From the NCBI GenBank assembly GCA_002749065.1, contig PDTX01000012.1:1-57470 (forward strand): a DNA stretch of 57,470 bases. Reading direction: 5' to 3'. A program made the translations under genes and the position numbers. The DNA comes from Bacteroidia bacterium (GTDB taxonomy: Bacteria > Bacteroidota > Bacteroidia > Bacteroidales > CAJPTX01). Positions 42,016 to 50,782 of this stretch are shown here, in pieces. The notes under the pieces are model-generated. The model was not told the DNA's origin, searched no databases, and worked only from the letters and a program-made list of their open reading frames with translations. How positions within the stretch are numbered: the stretch's first letter is position 1; every line of letters begins with the position of its first letter.

Positions 42016-42744
42016 ATGTGGCCCGTATACTCTAAGGAACTCACAGGCTTCTTCGCCACCCTCACTGGCTACGTGGCCGGCGCGGTCTTTCTGGCCCTCA
42101 CCGGCCTGCTCATCTTCGTGATTCCCGGCCAGTGGAACGTGCTCGACACGGCCCAGGCCAACCTCACCACCCTGTTCAACGCCGCCCCCTGGCTCTTCCT
42201 CTTCCTCGTCCCGGCCGTGACCATGCGGATGTTCGCCGAGGAGCGGCGCGAGGGCACCCTCGAGCTCCTCCTCTCGCGCCCGGTCAGCCCACTACAGGTC
42301 CTGATGGGGAAGTTCCTCGCCGCCCTCACCCTAATCGCCCTGATGGTCCTGCCGACCATCGTCTACTACGTCACCATCCACCGCTTCGCCGCCCCCCCCG
42401 GCAACGTGGACTCGGGCGCCGCCCTGGGCTCCTACCTCGGCCTGCTCCTCCTGGCCGCGGTCTACACCGCCATCGGCCTCTTCGCCTCCACCCTCACCCG
42501 CAACCCCATCGTGGCCTTCATGCTCGCCGCGCTGATCGCCCTGCTGGCCTACATCGGCTTCGAGAGCATGGCCGGGCTCGACATCTTCGTCGGCCACCAG
42601 CACCAGGTCGCCATACTCGGCATTGAGGAGCACTACCGGGCCATACGCCGGGGCGTGGTCGACTCCCGCGACATCGTCTACTTCCTCTCCCTGATCGCCC
42701 TCTTCCTCCACGCCGCCCTCCTGACCCTTAACCGCGGGAAATAG
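42016..42744 (+). CDS. gldF: GldF-type ABC-2 transporter permease
   Basis: The 242-residue protein has six membrane helices of the ABC-2 type: YSKELTGFFATLTGYVAGAV at the start, then FAEERREGTLELLLSRPVS (the cytoplasmic coupling segment of ABC-2 permeases) near residue 74. In gliding Bacteroidota GldF forms an ABC transporter with GldA and GldG; non-gliders keep gldFG with unknown cargo. No ATPase gene is next to it here, so a GldA partner must be encoded elsewhere. gldG starts 4 bases after its stop. Confidence 0.93.
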   Translation: MWPVYSKELTGFFATLTGYVAGAVFLALTGLLIFVIPGQWNVLDTAQANLTTLFNAAPWLFLFLVPAVTMRMFAEERREGTLELLLSRPVSPLQVLMGKFLAALTLIALMVLPTIVYYVTIHRFAAPPGNVDSGAALGSYLGLLLLAAVYTAIGLFASTLTRNPIVAFMLAALIALLAYIGFESMAGLDIFVGHQHQVAILGIEEHYRAIRRGVVDSRDIVYFLSLIALFLHAALLTLNRGK

Positions 42745-42748
42745 CCCT

Positions 42749-44431
42749 ATGAAAAAGCTCCTCAGGCCCGCCGTCGCCCTCCTGGCCATCGTCATCATCA
42801 ACCTGGCGGCCCAGTCCTTCTACTTCCGCCTCGACCTCACGGCCGACCGCCGCTACACCCTCAGCACCGTCACCCGCCAGCTCCTCGACACCATCCCCAG
42901 CCCGCTCTACATCAAGACCTACCTCGGGGGCGACATCCCCCTGGACTTCAGCCGCCTACGCCTCAACCTCAACGAGCTGCTCGAGGAGTACCGCGTAGGT
43001 GCCGCCTACCAGATAGAGGTCATTGAGGAGGACCCCCACGGGGGCAGCAAGCCCCAGCGCCAGAAGGAGTTGCAGGCCAGCCTGATGCGCCAGGGCATAC
43101 GCCCCGTCAACGTGCAGGCGCGCGACGGGCAGGGGGGATACACCGAGAAGCTCGTCTTCCCGGCCATCACCCTCGCCTACCGCGACCGCACCCTCAGCGT
43201 GAACCTCTACCAGGAGAACGTCATGCGCTCCGTCACCCAGAACGTGGACCAGGCCATCGCCGAGCTCGAGTACCAGCTCACGGCCGCCATCCACGACATC
43301 CTCCTGCCCCAGAAACCCCGCGCCGCCATGCTCCACGGGCACGGGGAGCTCGACGCGGCGGACGTGGCCGACTTCGAGCAAACCCTCCTGCGGCACGCCC
43401 TCGTCTCGCACCTGCCCGCCCCCACCCGCATCGGCGACCTGGACCCCTTCCGATTCGTGATAATCGCCAACCCCCAGAAAGCCTTCCGCGAGGATGAGAA
43501 GCTCGTCCTCGACCAGTACCTCATGCAGGGCGGCCGTATCCTCATGATGGTCAACCCCGTCCACACCGCGGTGGACAGCCTCCAGAAGGCCGGGCAGACC
43601 CTGGCCTACCCCCTCGAGCTCAACCTCGAGGACCAGCTCTTTCGCTACGGCCTGCGCGTGAAGAACGTGCTGGTGCAGGACATGCAGTGCGCCCTGGTGC
43701 CCATCAACACCGCCCTGGCCGGCCAGCCCGCCCGCTTCACCCCCATGCCCTGGATATACTTCCCCCTCCTCACGCCAGCCCCCCACTCGCTCATCTCCCG
43801 CAACCTGATTCCCATCTACTCCCGCTTCCCGGCCTGCATAGAGCCCACCGGCGGGGCGGACAGCCTCCAGAAGCAGGTATTCCTGGCCAGCTCCGCCCAC
43901 GCGCGCGTGAGCCCCGTCCCCTCCATCGTCTCCCTCAGCCAGATACAGCAGAACCCCCTCGACATCCCCATGCCCCTGCAGTACCTCCCCGTCGGTGTCG
44001 CCGTCCAGGGGCGCTTCCCCTCGGCCTTTGAGCATCGGCCCGTCAGGACCATCTCCGGCGGGCAGGACTTCCGCTTCCGCCCCCGGAGCCAGCCCACGCG
44101 CCTGGTCCTCATCGCCGACGGGCGCATCGCCCAGAACGAGCAGGTACGCCGCAACGGCACCCTCCAGCCCCTCCCCCTGGGCTTCGACAAGTACACCCAG
44201 CAGACCTTCGGCAACAAGGCCCTCCTCGAGAACCTCAGCCTCTACCTCCTCGGCCAGGACCAGCTCCTCTCCCTCCGCGGACGGACCATCAAACCCCGCC
44301 TCCTCGACATGAAGAACGTGCACGAGCAGCGGACCACCATCCAGCTAGCCAACATCCTCCTCCCCATCCTCCTGCTACTGGCCGTGGGCGGCGCGTGGGC
44401 CCTGACCCGCCGCTATCGCTACGGGCGCTAG
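42749..44431 (+). CDS. gldG: GldG-type ABC transporter auxiliary protein
   Basis: The 560-residue protein has an N-terminal helix (VALLAIVIINLAAQSFYFR), DLTADRRYTLSTVTRQLL, a large extracytoplasmic region of the ABC-type uncharacterised/IFT52-like domain (MLHGHGELDAADVADFE, GGRILMMVNPV) and a C-terminal helix (QLANILLPILLLLAVGGAWAL) before RRYRYGR. The same architecture defines GldG. It pairs with gldF. The middle, around 300-430, is the least conserved. Confidence 0.92.
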   Translation: MKKLLRPAVALLAIVIINLAAQSFYFRLDLTADRRYTLSTVTRQLLDTIPSPLYIKTYLGGDIPLDFSRLRLNLNELLEEYRVGAAYQIEVIEEDPHGGSKPQRQKELQASLMRQGIRPVNVQARDGQGGYTEKLVFPAITLAYRDRTLSVNLYQENVMRSVTQNVDQAIAELEYQLTAAIHDILLPQKPRAAMLHGHGELDAADVADFEQTLLRHALVSHLPAPTRIGDLDPFRFVIIANPQKAFREDEKLVLDQYLMQGGRILMMVNPVHTAVDSLQKAGQTLAYPLELNLEDQLFRYGLRVKNVLVQDMQCALVPINTALAGQPARFTPMPWIYFPLLTPAPHSLISRNLIPIYSRFPACIEPTGGADSLQKQVFLASSAHARVSPVPSIVSLSQIQQNPLDIPMPLQYLPVGVAVQGRFPSAFEHRPVRTISGGQDFRFRPRSQPTRLVLIADGRIAQNEQVRRNGTLQPLPLGFDKYTQQTFGNKALLENLSLYLLGQDQLLSLRGRTIKPRLLDMKNVHEQRTTIQLANILLPILLLLAVGGAWALTRRYRYGR

Positions 44432-44450
44432 CCATCAATCCGCCCGAGCC

Positions 44451-45383
44451 TTGAGCCACCCACCCACGGACCTGCTCGCCATCTGGGATGAGCACCTCGC
44501 CGACTTCCGGGCGCACCTCGCCCTGGAGAAGGGGCTGGCCAGCAACAGCCTCACGGCCTACATACACGACGTGGAGCTGCTGCGCGACTTCGCCATCCAC
44601 ACCCTGGCCAAGCGGCCCGAGGAGATCAATCGCAACGACATCGGCACGCTCCTGGTCCACGTGGGGAGCATCGGGCAGCTGGGCGCCCGCAGCCAGAGCC
44701 GCCTCCTCTCCGGCCTACGGGCCTTCTTCCGCTACCTCACCCTCGAGCACCGCGTACCCGGCGACCCCACCGATGCCATCCCGAGCCCCCGCATGCCCAA
44801 GCGCCTACCGGAGTTCCTCACCCTCGAGGAGGTCAACGCCATGGAGGCCTGCATAGACCTCTCCGCGCCCCTCGGCCACCGCAACCTGGCCATCATCGAG
44901 ACCCTCTACTCCTGCGGCCTCCGCGTCAGCGAGCTCATCACCCTCCGCCTCTCGCACATCTACCCCGACGAGGAGTTCATCCGCGTCATCGGCAAGGGCT
45001 CCAAGGAGCGGCTCATACCCATCGGGGCTAAGGCCCTGCGCGACATCGAGAACTACCGCGCCGTCCGCGCCACAGGCCCCATCGCCCGGGGGGCCGAGGA
45101 CTACCTCTTCCTCAACCGGCGGGGAAAACCCATGGGGCGCGTCATGGTCTTCAACATCGTCAAGGACCTGGCCGAACGGGCGGGCATACCCAAGACCGTC
45201 AGCCCCCACACCCTGCGCCACTCCTTCGCCACGGCCCTGGTCCTCGGCGGGGCAGACCTCCGCCTGGTGCAGGCCATGCTCGGCCACGAATCCATCACCA
45301 CCACCGAGATATACACCCACCTGAGCGATGCGGACCTCCACGACTCCATGATGCTCCATCACCCCCGCAGCCGGGGGCAGTAG
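44451..45383 (+). CDS. xerD: XerD-like site-specific tyrosine recombinase
   Basis: The 310-residue protein has the N-terminal SAM-like core-binding domain (about 15-105, LALEKGLASNSLTAYIHDV) and the catalytic domain with Arg in YSCGLRVSELITLRL (R158), Lys in GKGSKERLIPIG, HTLRHSFATALVLGGADLRL (His/Arg), MLGHESITTTEIYTHL (His and nucleophile Tyr). All five active-site residues are present. The likely role is chromosome dimer resolution at dif with a XerC partner. Translation appears to start at a TTG (44451), as no ATG precedes the conserved domain. It lies 19 bases after gldG. Confidence 0.93.
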   Translation: MSHPPTDLLAIWDEHLADFRAHLALEKGLASNSLTAYIHDVELLRDFAIHTLAKRPEEINRNDIGTLLVHVGSIGQLGARSQSRLLSGLRAFFRYLTLEHRVPGDPTDAIPSPRMPKRLPEFLTLEEVNAMEACIDLSAPLGHRNLAIIETLYSCGLRVSELITLRLSHIYPDEEFIRVIGKGSKERLIPIGAKALRDIENYRAVRATGPIARGAEDYLFLNRRGKPMGRVMVFNIVKDLAERAGIPKTVSPHTLRHSFATALVLGGADLRLVQAMLGHESITTTEIYTHLSDADLHDSMMLHHPRSRGQ

Positions 45384-45518
45384 CGGCTGCAAGCGCCTAC
45401 CCAGTCCCCCCAAGCACCCGATTTGCCCCCGGGGCGATGTACTAAATCCGCCCCCAGAACGTTTGTGTATCGCGTTGGCATCCAATGCAACGCCTAGATT
45501 AAATCCTGCGACTTTTAC

Positions 45519-45526
45519 TATATTTG
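45519..45526 (+). promoter_or_regulatory. -7 box (TATATTTG) for the TlpA-like gene
   Basis: TATATTTGCC lies 19 bases before ATG 45546. Confidence 0.65.
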
Positions 45527-45545
45527 CCCCCAAAACTCAATCTAC

Positions 45546-47075
45546 ATGAACAGCAAAATCAAGCTCTGCCTCGTGGCGTTGCTCGCCCTCGTAGGCATAG
45601 GTACGACGGCCCAGGCGAAGAGTTCCATCCAGCTGAGGGTGAACGGAATGCGCGACAGCTCCGTCGTCCTCGGCTACTACTACGGCGAGGGGCGCTACGC
45701 GCTCGACACGGCCCAGATGGACGCCCGCGGAAAGGTCACCTTCCACAACGACTCCACCTACCGCCCCGGCATGTACATCGCCATTGTGCCCAGCGCCGGC
45801 ATCCTCGAATTCATGCTCGGGGAGGGGCCGCAGAACGTGGAAATCAGCTTCGATAAGGACAACTTCGTCGCCTCACAGAAGGCCAAGGGCTCGCCCGTCC
45901 TGGAGGACTTCGTCGCCTTCCAGCAGTTCATGCTCAGCATGCAGAAGAAGTCCGACGAGCTCCGCGGCCTCGACAGCATCGCCCGGGTTAAGAACCCCAA
46001 GAAGCCCCAGGAGACCGAGGAGTTCAAGCAGCTGGAACGCCTCAATACGCAGTACAACCAGGAGGTGGAGGACTACAAGGAGCGCCTCGTGCAGAAGCAT
46101 AAGGACGACATCCTCGGGAAGTTCACCATGGCCGTCAAGCCCGTCACGGTCCCGGAGTACACCGTCCCCGAGGGCGTGAAGAACAAGGACAGCGCGCAGT
46201 GGCGCTACGGCTACGACTACATCAAGGCCCACTACCTCGACAACATCGACCTGGGCTACGACGGGATTCTCAACCTCCCCACCGTCGTCGACAAGGTGGA
46301 GACCTACCTCGACAAGAAGATGCTCCAGCTGCCCGACACCCTGGCCCGCTACTGCGACACCATCCTCGAGCGCTCCAGCAAGAGCCAGAGCAACTTCAGC
46401 TTCTGGGCCAGCCGCCTGCTCAACAAGTACCAGATGTCCGAAATCGTCGGCATGGATGCCGTCTTCGTCCACCTGGCCGAGCGCTACTTCCTCAAGGGCC
46501 GCACCCCCTGGCTCTCCGACTCCATCATCAAGAAGATTCAGGAGCGCGTCACGGCCCTCAAGCCCAACCTCATAGGGAAGGTGGCGTCCAACTTCCGCGT
46601 GCAGCAGATCGACGGGAAGGACTACGAGCTCCTCAAGGACACCAAGCCCAAGGCCACCCTCATCATCTTCTGGGAGCCCACCTGCTCGCACTGCCGGGTG
46701 GCCATACCAAGGCTCGACTCCATATGCAAACCCCTCGAGAAGCAGGGCCTCCGCGTGGTCGCCTTCATGACCCAGGGCGATGGCCCAAAGTGGCAGGAGT
46801 ACGTGCTGGACCACAAGCTCACCCGCTGGACCAACGTCTGGGACCCCTACCGCACCTCCAAGTTCGACAAGACCTACGACATCTACAGCACCCCCGTCAT
46901 CTACATCCTGGACAAGGACCACAAGATTGTGGTGAAGCGAATTGGCGTGGAGTCTGTCGACCCCGTCGTGCGGGAGCTCCTTAATCTCCCACAGGCAGAA
47001 GCCAAGGGGAAGAAGGGCACGAGCAAGGCCCAAAAGAATGGCGAAAAGAACAGGAAGAAGGGTAAGAAAAAGTAG
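45546..47075 (+). CDS. Periplasmic thioredoxin-like protein with DUF4369 and DUF5106-type regions
   Basis: The 509-residue protein has a signal peptide (MNSKIKLCLVALLALVGIG, cleavage after AQA). An N-terminal DUF4369-like beta domain (about 25-120) starts IQLRVNGMRDSSVVLGYYYG. A helical middle (about 120-340) resembles DUF5106. A TlpA/AhpC-type thioredoxin domain (about 345-485) has the redox motif FWEPTCSHCRVA (C380, C383) and a cis-Pro in YSTPVIYIL. A Lys/Gly-rich tail (KGKKGTSKAQKNGEKNRKKG) ends the protein. Such proteins reduce disulfides in the periplasm or on surface proteins. The Lys-rich tail of about 25 residues is unusual. It may be a substrate-specific thiol-disulfide oxidoreductase. 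Confidence 0.9.
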   Translation: MNSKIKLCLVALLALVGIGTTAQAKSSIQLRVNGMRDSSVVLGYYYGEGRYALDTAQMDARGKVTFHNDSTYRPGMYIAIVPSAGILEFMLGEGPQNVEISFDKDNFVASQKAKGSPVLEDFVAFQQFMLSMQKKSDELRGLDSIARVKNPKKPQETEEFKQLERLNTQYNQEVEDYKERLVQKHKDDILGKFTMAVKPVTVPEYTVPEGVKNKDSAQWRYGYDYIKAHYLDNIDLGYDGILNLPTVVDKVETYLDKKMLQLPDTLARYCDTILERSSKSQSNFSFWASRLLNKYQMSEIVGMDAVFVHLAERYFLKGRTPWLSDSIIKKIQERVTALKPNLIGKVASNFRVQQIDGKDYELLKDTKPKATLIIFWEPTCSHCRVAIPRLDSICKPLEKQGLRVVAFMTQGDGPKWQEYVLDHKLTRWTNVWDPYRTSKFDKTYDIYSTPVIYILDKDHKIVVKRIGVESVDPVVRELLNLPQAEAKGKKGTSKAQKNGEKNRKKGKKK

Positions 47076-47112
47076 GAAATAGCCATATTCCCCCGAAATG
47101 TTCCGCCCCCCC

Positions 47113-47142
47113 TTGCAGGTATGAAAAAAAGACCTACCTTTG
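47113..47142 (+). promoter_or_regulatory. Promoter of the tRNA-Leu pair (TTG - 19 bp - TACCTTTG)
   Basis: TTGC at 47113 and TACCTTTG at 47135-47142, with 19 bases between; the first tRNA starts 29 bases later. Confidence 0.7.
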
Positions 47143-47171
47143 CAACGCTTTTCGGGGAAAGGCACACAGGA

Positions 47172-47255
47172 GCCCAGATGGCGGAATAGGTAGACGCGCT
47201 AGTTTCAGGGACTAGTCTCAGCAATGAGGTGCAGGTTCGATTCCTGTTCTGGGCA
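47172..47255 (+). tRNA. tRNA-Leu (anticodon CAG)
   Basis: An 84-base class II tRNA. The acceptor stem GCCCAGA pairs with TCTGGGC, discriminator A at 47255. The anticodon arm CTAGT-TTCAGGG-ACTAG gives anticodon CAG (codon CUG). The long variable arm is TCTCAGCAATGAGG, and the T arm is CAGG-TTCGATT-CCTG. CCA is not encoded. Confidence 0.96.
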
Positions 47256-47307
47256 CTCCGAGGGGAGCGAGGAGAATGGGACCCGAGTGGGGTTCCAGCT
47301 CGCGCTC

Positions 47308-47393
47308 GCCCAGGTGGTGGAATTGGTAGACACGCCAGCTTGAGGGGCTGGTGCCCGTTACAGGGCGTGCAAGTTCGACTCTTGTCCTGGGCA
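47308..47393 (+). tRNA. tRNA-Leu (anticodon GAG)
   Basis: An 86-base class II tRNA, 52 bases after the first. Acceptor GCCCAGG/CCTGGGC with discriminator A. The anticodon arm CCAGC-TTGAGGG-GCTGG gives anticodon GAG (codons CUC and CUU). The variable arm is TGCCCGTTACAGGGCG. CCA is not encoded. Probably co-transcribed with the CAG isoacceptor. Confidence 0.96.
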
Positions 47394-47404
47394 CAAACAC
47401 TGAG

Positions 47405-47440
47405 GGGTGGTGATGGCATGCTGCTATCACCACCCTTTTT
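47405..47440 (+). terminator. Intrinsic terminator after the tRNA-Leu pair
   Basis: GGGTGGTGAT pairs with ATCACCACCC (47426-47435) across an 11-base loop, followed by five T residues. Confidence 0.85.
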
Positions 47441-47739
47441 GCTACTCGCCCCTCATGTCCCCCCACTTTCTTTTCCTCTTCCCTTTCCCCACCAATACCC
47501 ACCCGCGTAATCGGGTCCTTGGCCCCCGATGCTCGGGGCTACCCGCCCGTGATTTTGCCCCGTTCCGCACCCCCTGGACGTGGGCTTAAGCCCGGCCTTG
47601 GCATCCCCTCGCAACTCCTCGCCCAGCTCCCGCTTTCCTCCCCCACAATTCGCCCATCCGCCCAATCAATTTGGTGTACAAATTCGGCTTCTTTACCCCT
47701 TTTCGCACCCGAAGGCTAGCCAGTACGGAAAAAAATGGG
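47441..47739 (+). other. Intergenic stretch without visible gene
   Basis: About 300 bases, pyrimidine-rich on the plus strand (many CCC and TTCC runs). I see no gene, RNA or repeat in it. The promoter of the DUF5606 gene follows at 47740. Confidence 0.6.
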
Positions 47740-47747
47740 TACATTTG
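47740..47747 (+). promoter_or_regulatory. -7 box (TACATTTG) for the DUF5606-nhaD unit
   Basis: TACATTTG lies 31 bases before ATG 47779. Confidence 0.6.
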
Positions 47748-47778
47748 TGCAGAACAAAAGAGTAAAAACTAATCCTAC

Positions 47779-48198
47779 ATGACGCTTAAAGAAATCCTTT
47801 CGGTCTCCGGCAAACCCGGGCTCTATAGGTACGTGGCAAAGGCCCGTAATGGCATGATTATAGAGCCCCTGGGCGGAGGCACTAAGCTCACCATCCCGAT
47901 GAACTCGCATGTCAGCACCCTGGCCGACATCTCCATCTACACCACTGGGGGTGAGCGCCCTCTGTACGAGGTCTTCGAGGCCGCCCGTGATCACGACTCG
48001 GCCGTCCGCGCCCTCAATATCAAGAAGGATAAGGAGGCGGTGCAGCAGCTCTTCGGGGAGCTTGTCCCCGACTACCAGGAGCACCGCGTCTACCTGGCCG
48101 ATATGCAGAAGGTCATGCGGTGGTACATCCTCCTGCGCGACGCCGGCCTCGAGCATTTCGCCCCCGAGGAGGCCGAAGAGGGAGTGGACCAAGGATAA
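47779..48198 (+). CDS. DUF5606 family protein
   Basis: The 139-residue soluble protein begins LKEILSVSGKPGLYRYVAKA and continues GMIIEPLGGGTKLTIPMNSH, the conserved opening of DUF5606, a Bacteroidota-only family. The second half is helical (KDKEAVQQLFGELVPDYQEHR) with an RVYLADMQKVMRWYILL segment, and ends in an acidic tail (EEAEEGVDQG). Function unknown. It is followed after 32 bases by the antiporter gene on the same strand. Confidence 0.9.
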   Translation: MTLKEILSVSGKPGLYRYVAKARNGMIIEPLGGGTKLTIPMNSHVSTLADISIYTTGGERPLYEVFEAARDHDSAVRALNIKKDKEAVQQLFGELVPDYQEHRVYLADMQKVMRWYILLRDAGLEHFAPEEAEEGVDQG

Positions 48199-48230
48199 GC
48201 TACAGGATAACAAACTAATAGGAGCTACAG

Positions 48231-49529
48231 ATGGTATCACACGAAATTCCGGCATGGCTGCTCGTCCCGTTCGGCATCATGCTCGGAGGCATCGCCATAT
48301 TCCCGCTCGTCGTGCCCGAGTGGTGGGAGAAGAACCGTAGCAAGCTCATCGTTGCTCTCACCCTGGGCATCCCCACAGCCCTCATCCTCATCTCGCAGGG
48401 CTACTGGCATGAGCTCATGCACCAGATGGTCTTCGACTACGTCCCCTTCATCGTCCTACTCGGCGGGCTGTTCACCGTCACCGGCGGCATACACCTGGAG
48501 GGCGACATCCAGGCCACCCCCCTGGTCAACACCGGCTTCCTGGGCCTGGGCGCGGTCCTGGCCTCCATCATGGGCACCACCGGCGCGGCCATGCTCCTGA
48601 TCAGGCCCCTGCTCTCCACCAACATGGAGCGGAAGCACAAGGTCCACACCGTCCTCTTCTTCATCGCCATCGTGGCCAACACCGGGGGGCTGCTCACGCC
48701 CCTGGGCGACCCCCCCCTCTTCCTCCTCTACCTCCGGGGCGCGCCCTTCACCTGGTTCATGCACCTGGCCCCCGAGTGGCTCTTCATCAACGTCGCCCTG
48801 CTGGCCATATACTTCGTCGTCGACACCCTGGCCCACAGGCGTGAGGACGTGGCCTCGCTCCAGCTGGACATCCTCAACCAGCAACCCCTCAAAATCACGG
48901 GCCTCCTCAACTTCCTGTGGCTCGCGGGCGTAATCCTGTCGGTGGCCTTCATCAATGAGCAGTACTTCCCCTTCATGGCGGGTGATGCCAACCCCCTCAA
49001 GTTCATCCGCGAGGCGGCCATCATGCTCATGATTATCCTCTCGCTCAGCACCACCAAGAAGGAGACCCGCGAGGCCAACCGCTTCACCTGGCATCCCATG
49101 GTGGAGGTGGCCTACTTGTTCATCGGGATATTCATCACCATGACCCCAGCGCTCCTCTACCTCAAGGCCCATGCCGCCAACCTGGGCCTGGCCAGCAGCC
49201 TCCACTTCTACTTCGCCACCGGCTTCCTCTCCGGCTTCCTCGACAACGCGCCGACCGCCCTCGCCTTCCACGCCGTGGCCGAGGGCTTGCCCCAGAGCGC
49301 CACCACCTACGTGGCCAACATCCCCGAGCACCTGCTCAGCGCCATTTCAGTTGGTGCTGTCTTCTTCGGCTCGATGACCTATATCGGTAACGGCCCCAAC
49401 TTCATGATAAAGGCCATCGCGGTGGAGAACGGCATCAAGATGCCCAATTTCATCGCCTACATCTACCGCTTCTCCCTGCTGGTCCTCCTGCCACTCTACA
49501 TCCTGGTCGGGTTCCTATTCCTTAGCTAG
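48231..49529 (+). CDS. nhaD: NhaD-type Na+/H+ antiporter (ion transporter superfamily)
   Basis: The 432-residue protein has about twelve membrane helices. Family signs are GGLFTVTGGIHLEGDIQATP, the inner repeat motif IMGTTGAAMLLIRPLL and the matching GFLSGFLDNAPTALAFHA in the second half, with LTPLGDPPLFLLYLRGAPF between. The paired G-T-G-A and D-N-A-P-T loops are the ion-binding hairpins of this superfamily. It exchanges sodium for protons across the inner membrane, relevant for the sodium cycles of Bacteroidales. The gene follows DUF5606 closely and is likely in its operon. Confidence 0.93.
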   Translation: MVSHEIPAWLLVPFGIMLGGIAIFPLVVPEWWEKNRSKLIVALTLGIPTALILISQGYWHELMHQMVFDYVPFIVLLGGLFTVTGGIHLEGDIQATPLVNTGFLGLGAVLASIMGTTGAAMLLIRPLLSTNMERKHKVHTVLFFIAIVANTGGLLTPLGDPPLFLLYLRGAPFTWFMHLAPEWLFINVALLAIYFVVDTLAHRREDVASLQLDILNQQPLKITGLLNFLWLAGVILSVAFINEQYFPFMAGDANPLKFIREAAIMLMIILSLSTTKKETREANRFTWHPMVEVAYLFIGIFITMTPALLYLKAHAANLGLASSLHFYFATGFLSGFLDNAPTALAFHAVAEGLPQSATTYVANIPEHLLSAISVGAVFFGSMTYIGNGPNFMIKAIAVENGIKMPNFIAYIYRFSLLVLLPLYILVGFLFLS

Positions 49530-49588
49530 TCGGGCATGGGGATACTTCTTCGGGGCGTACCACGCATTCCGGCCATTTTATCCGCCCC

Positions 49589-50776
49589 ATGTCGCAGGCC
49601 ATCCACCGTACTATGCAGCAGGTAGAGCGCGCCCTCACCGAGGCCTTGGCCCTCGCCGCGGCGGCCCGGGAGCATATTCACCGCCATCCGGAGCTGTCTG
49701 GCCAGGAGCGCGAGACGGCCACCCTCATCGTACGCACCCTGGAGGGCAAGGGCTTCGAGCTGCTGCCCATCCCGGGTCAGGTGAGCCTGCTGGCCTACCT
49801 GCCGGGCCACGGACGCTACGCCGTGGGGCTACGTGCCGACATGGACGCGCTGCCCATCCAGGAGCAGACCAATCTGCCCTACGCCAGCCAGCATCCCGGC
49901 ATCATGCATGCCTGTGGCCACGATATCCACCTGGCCGTGGCCCTCGGCCTGGCCCTCGCCGCGGTGGCGATGCCTACGGACCAACGCCCCGACCTCCTGG
50001 TCTGCTTCGAGTCCAGCGAGGAGGTCCTCCCCGGGGGCGCGCTGCCCATACTCGCCTCCCCGGCCTTCCAGCGCCATCGGCCCGACATCATGCTCGCGCT
50101 CCATGCTGAGCCCACCCTGCCCGTCGGTGCGCTCGGCATGCGCCCCGGCCCCTACATGGCCTCGGGCAACGAGGTCAACATCACCCTCCGCGGTAGGGGA
50201 GGGCACGCGGCGCTCCCCCACGGGCTTGTCGACCCCATCGTCTGCGCCGCCCAGACCATCATCGCCCTCCAGACCATCGCCTCGCGCAACGCCCACCCCC
50301 TGCTGCCCACCGTGCTCTCCTTCGGCCATATAGAGAACGGGGGGGCGATGAACATCGTACCCGACTGGGTCCGCCTGGAGGGCACCCTTCGTACCTTCGA
50401 CGAGCAGTGGCGCGCCGAGGCCAAGGAGCGTATTGCCCACATCGCTACGCACACCGCCCAGGCCATGGGCGCAACCGCCGAGGTGGATATTGTGGACGGA
50501 TACCCAACCCTGGTCAATTCGCCCAGCCTCGTTGCCCAGGCCAAGCGGATACTCGCCTCCAGCCCCGCCATCGATGCCATAGTCGACCTCGAGCAGCGCA
50601 TGACCACCGACGACTTCGCCTACTTCGCCCAGCAGATGCCCTCGCTCTACTTCCGCCTCGGGGTCGACAGCCCGCACGGCCTCCACAGCGCGCACTTCTG
50701 CCCCAAGGATGGGGCTATAGAAGTGGGTGTGCGCGCCATGCTGGCCCTTGTCCTCGGTCTGCAACCCCCGGCCTAA
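49589..50776 (+). CDS. M20-family metal-dependent amidohydrolase/peptidase
   Basis: The 395-residue protein has AREHIHRHPELSGQERETA near residue 25, GLRADMDALPIQEQT, the metal site MHACGHDIHLA (Cys and His near residue 108), ESSEEVLPGGA, LALHAEPTLPVG and the final LHSAHFCPKDG with a His ligand. The dimerisation (lid) domain runs from about residue 190 to 300. This set matches the IAA-amino acid hydrolase/N-acyl-amino acid amidohydrolase branch of M20, which cleaves N-acyl or N-acetyl amino acids. The exact substrate is unknown; N-acetyl-L,L-diaminopimelate deacetylase (DapL route) would be an alternative. miaA begins 6 bases after its stop. Confidence 0.92.
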   Translation: MSQAIHRTMQQVERALTEALALAAAAREHIHRHPELSGQERETATLIVRTLEGKGFELLPIPGQVSLLAYLPGHGRYAVGLRADMDALPIQEQTNLPYASQHPGIMHACGHDIHLAVALGLALAAVAMPTDQRPDLLVCFESSEEVLPGGALPILASPAFQRHRPDIMLALHAEPTLPVGALGMRPGPYMASGNEVNITLRGRGGHAALPHGLVDPIVCAAQTIIALQTIASRNAHPLLPTVLSFGHIENGGAMNIVPDWVRLEGTLRTFDEQWRAEAKERIAHIATHTAQAMGATAEVDIVDGYPTLVNSPSLVAQAKRILASSPAIDAIVDLEQRMTTDDFAYFAQQMPSLYFRLGVDSPHGLHSAHFCPKDGAIEVGVRAMLALVLGLQPPA

Positions 50777-50782
50777 GCCACC

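Noticed and set aside
44451..45383. XerD-like gene as an integrase of a mobile element
   Set aside because: It is tightly linked to gldFG, has housekeeping Xer domain layout and length, and no attachment-site repeats or cargo genes are next to it.
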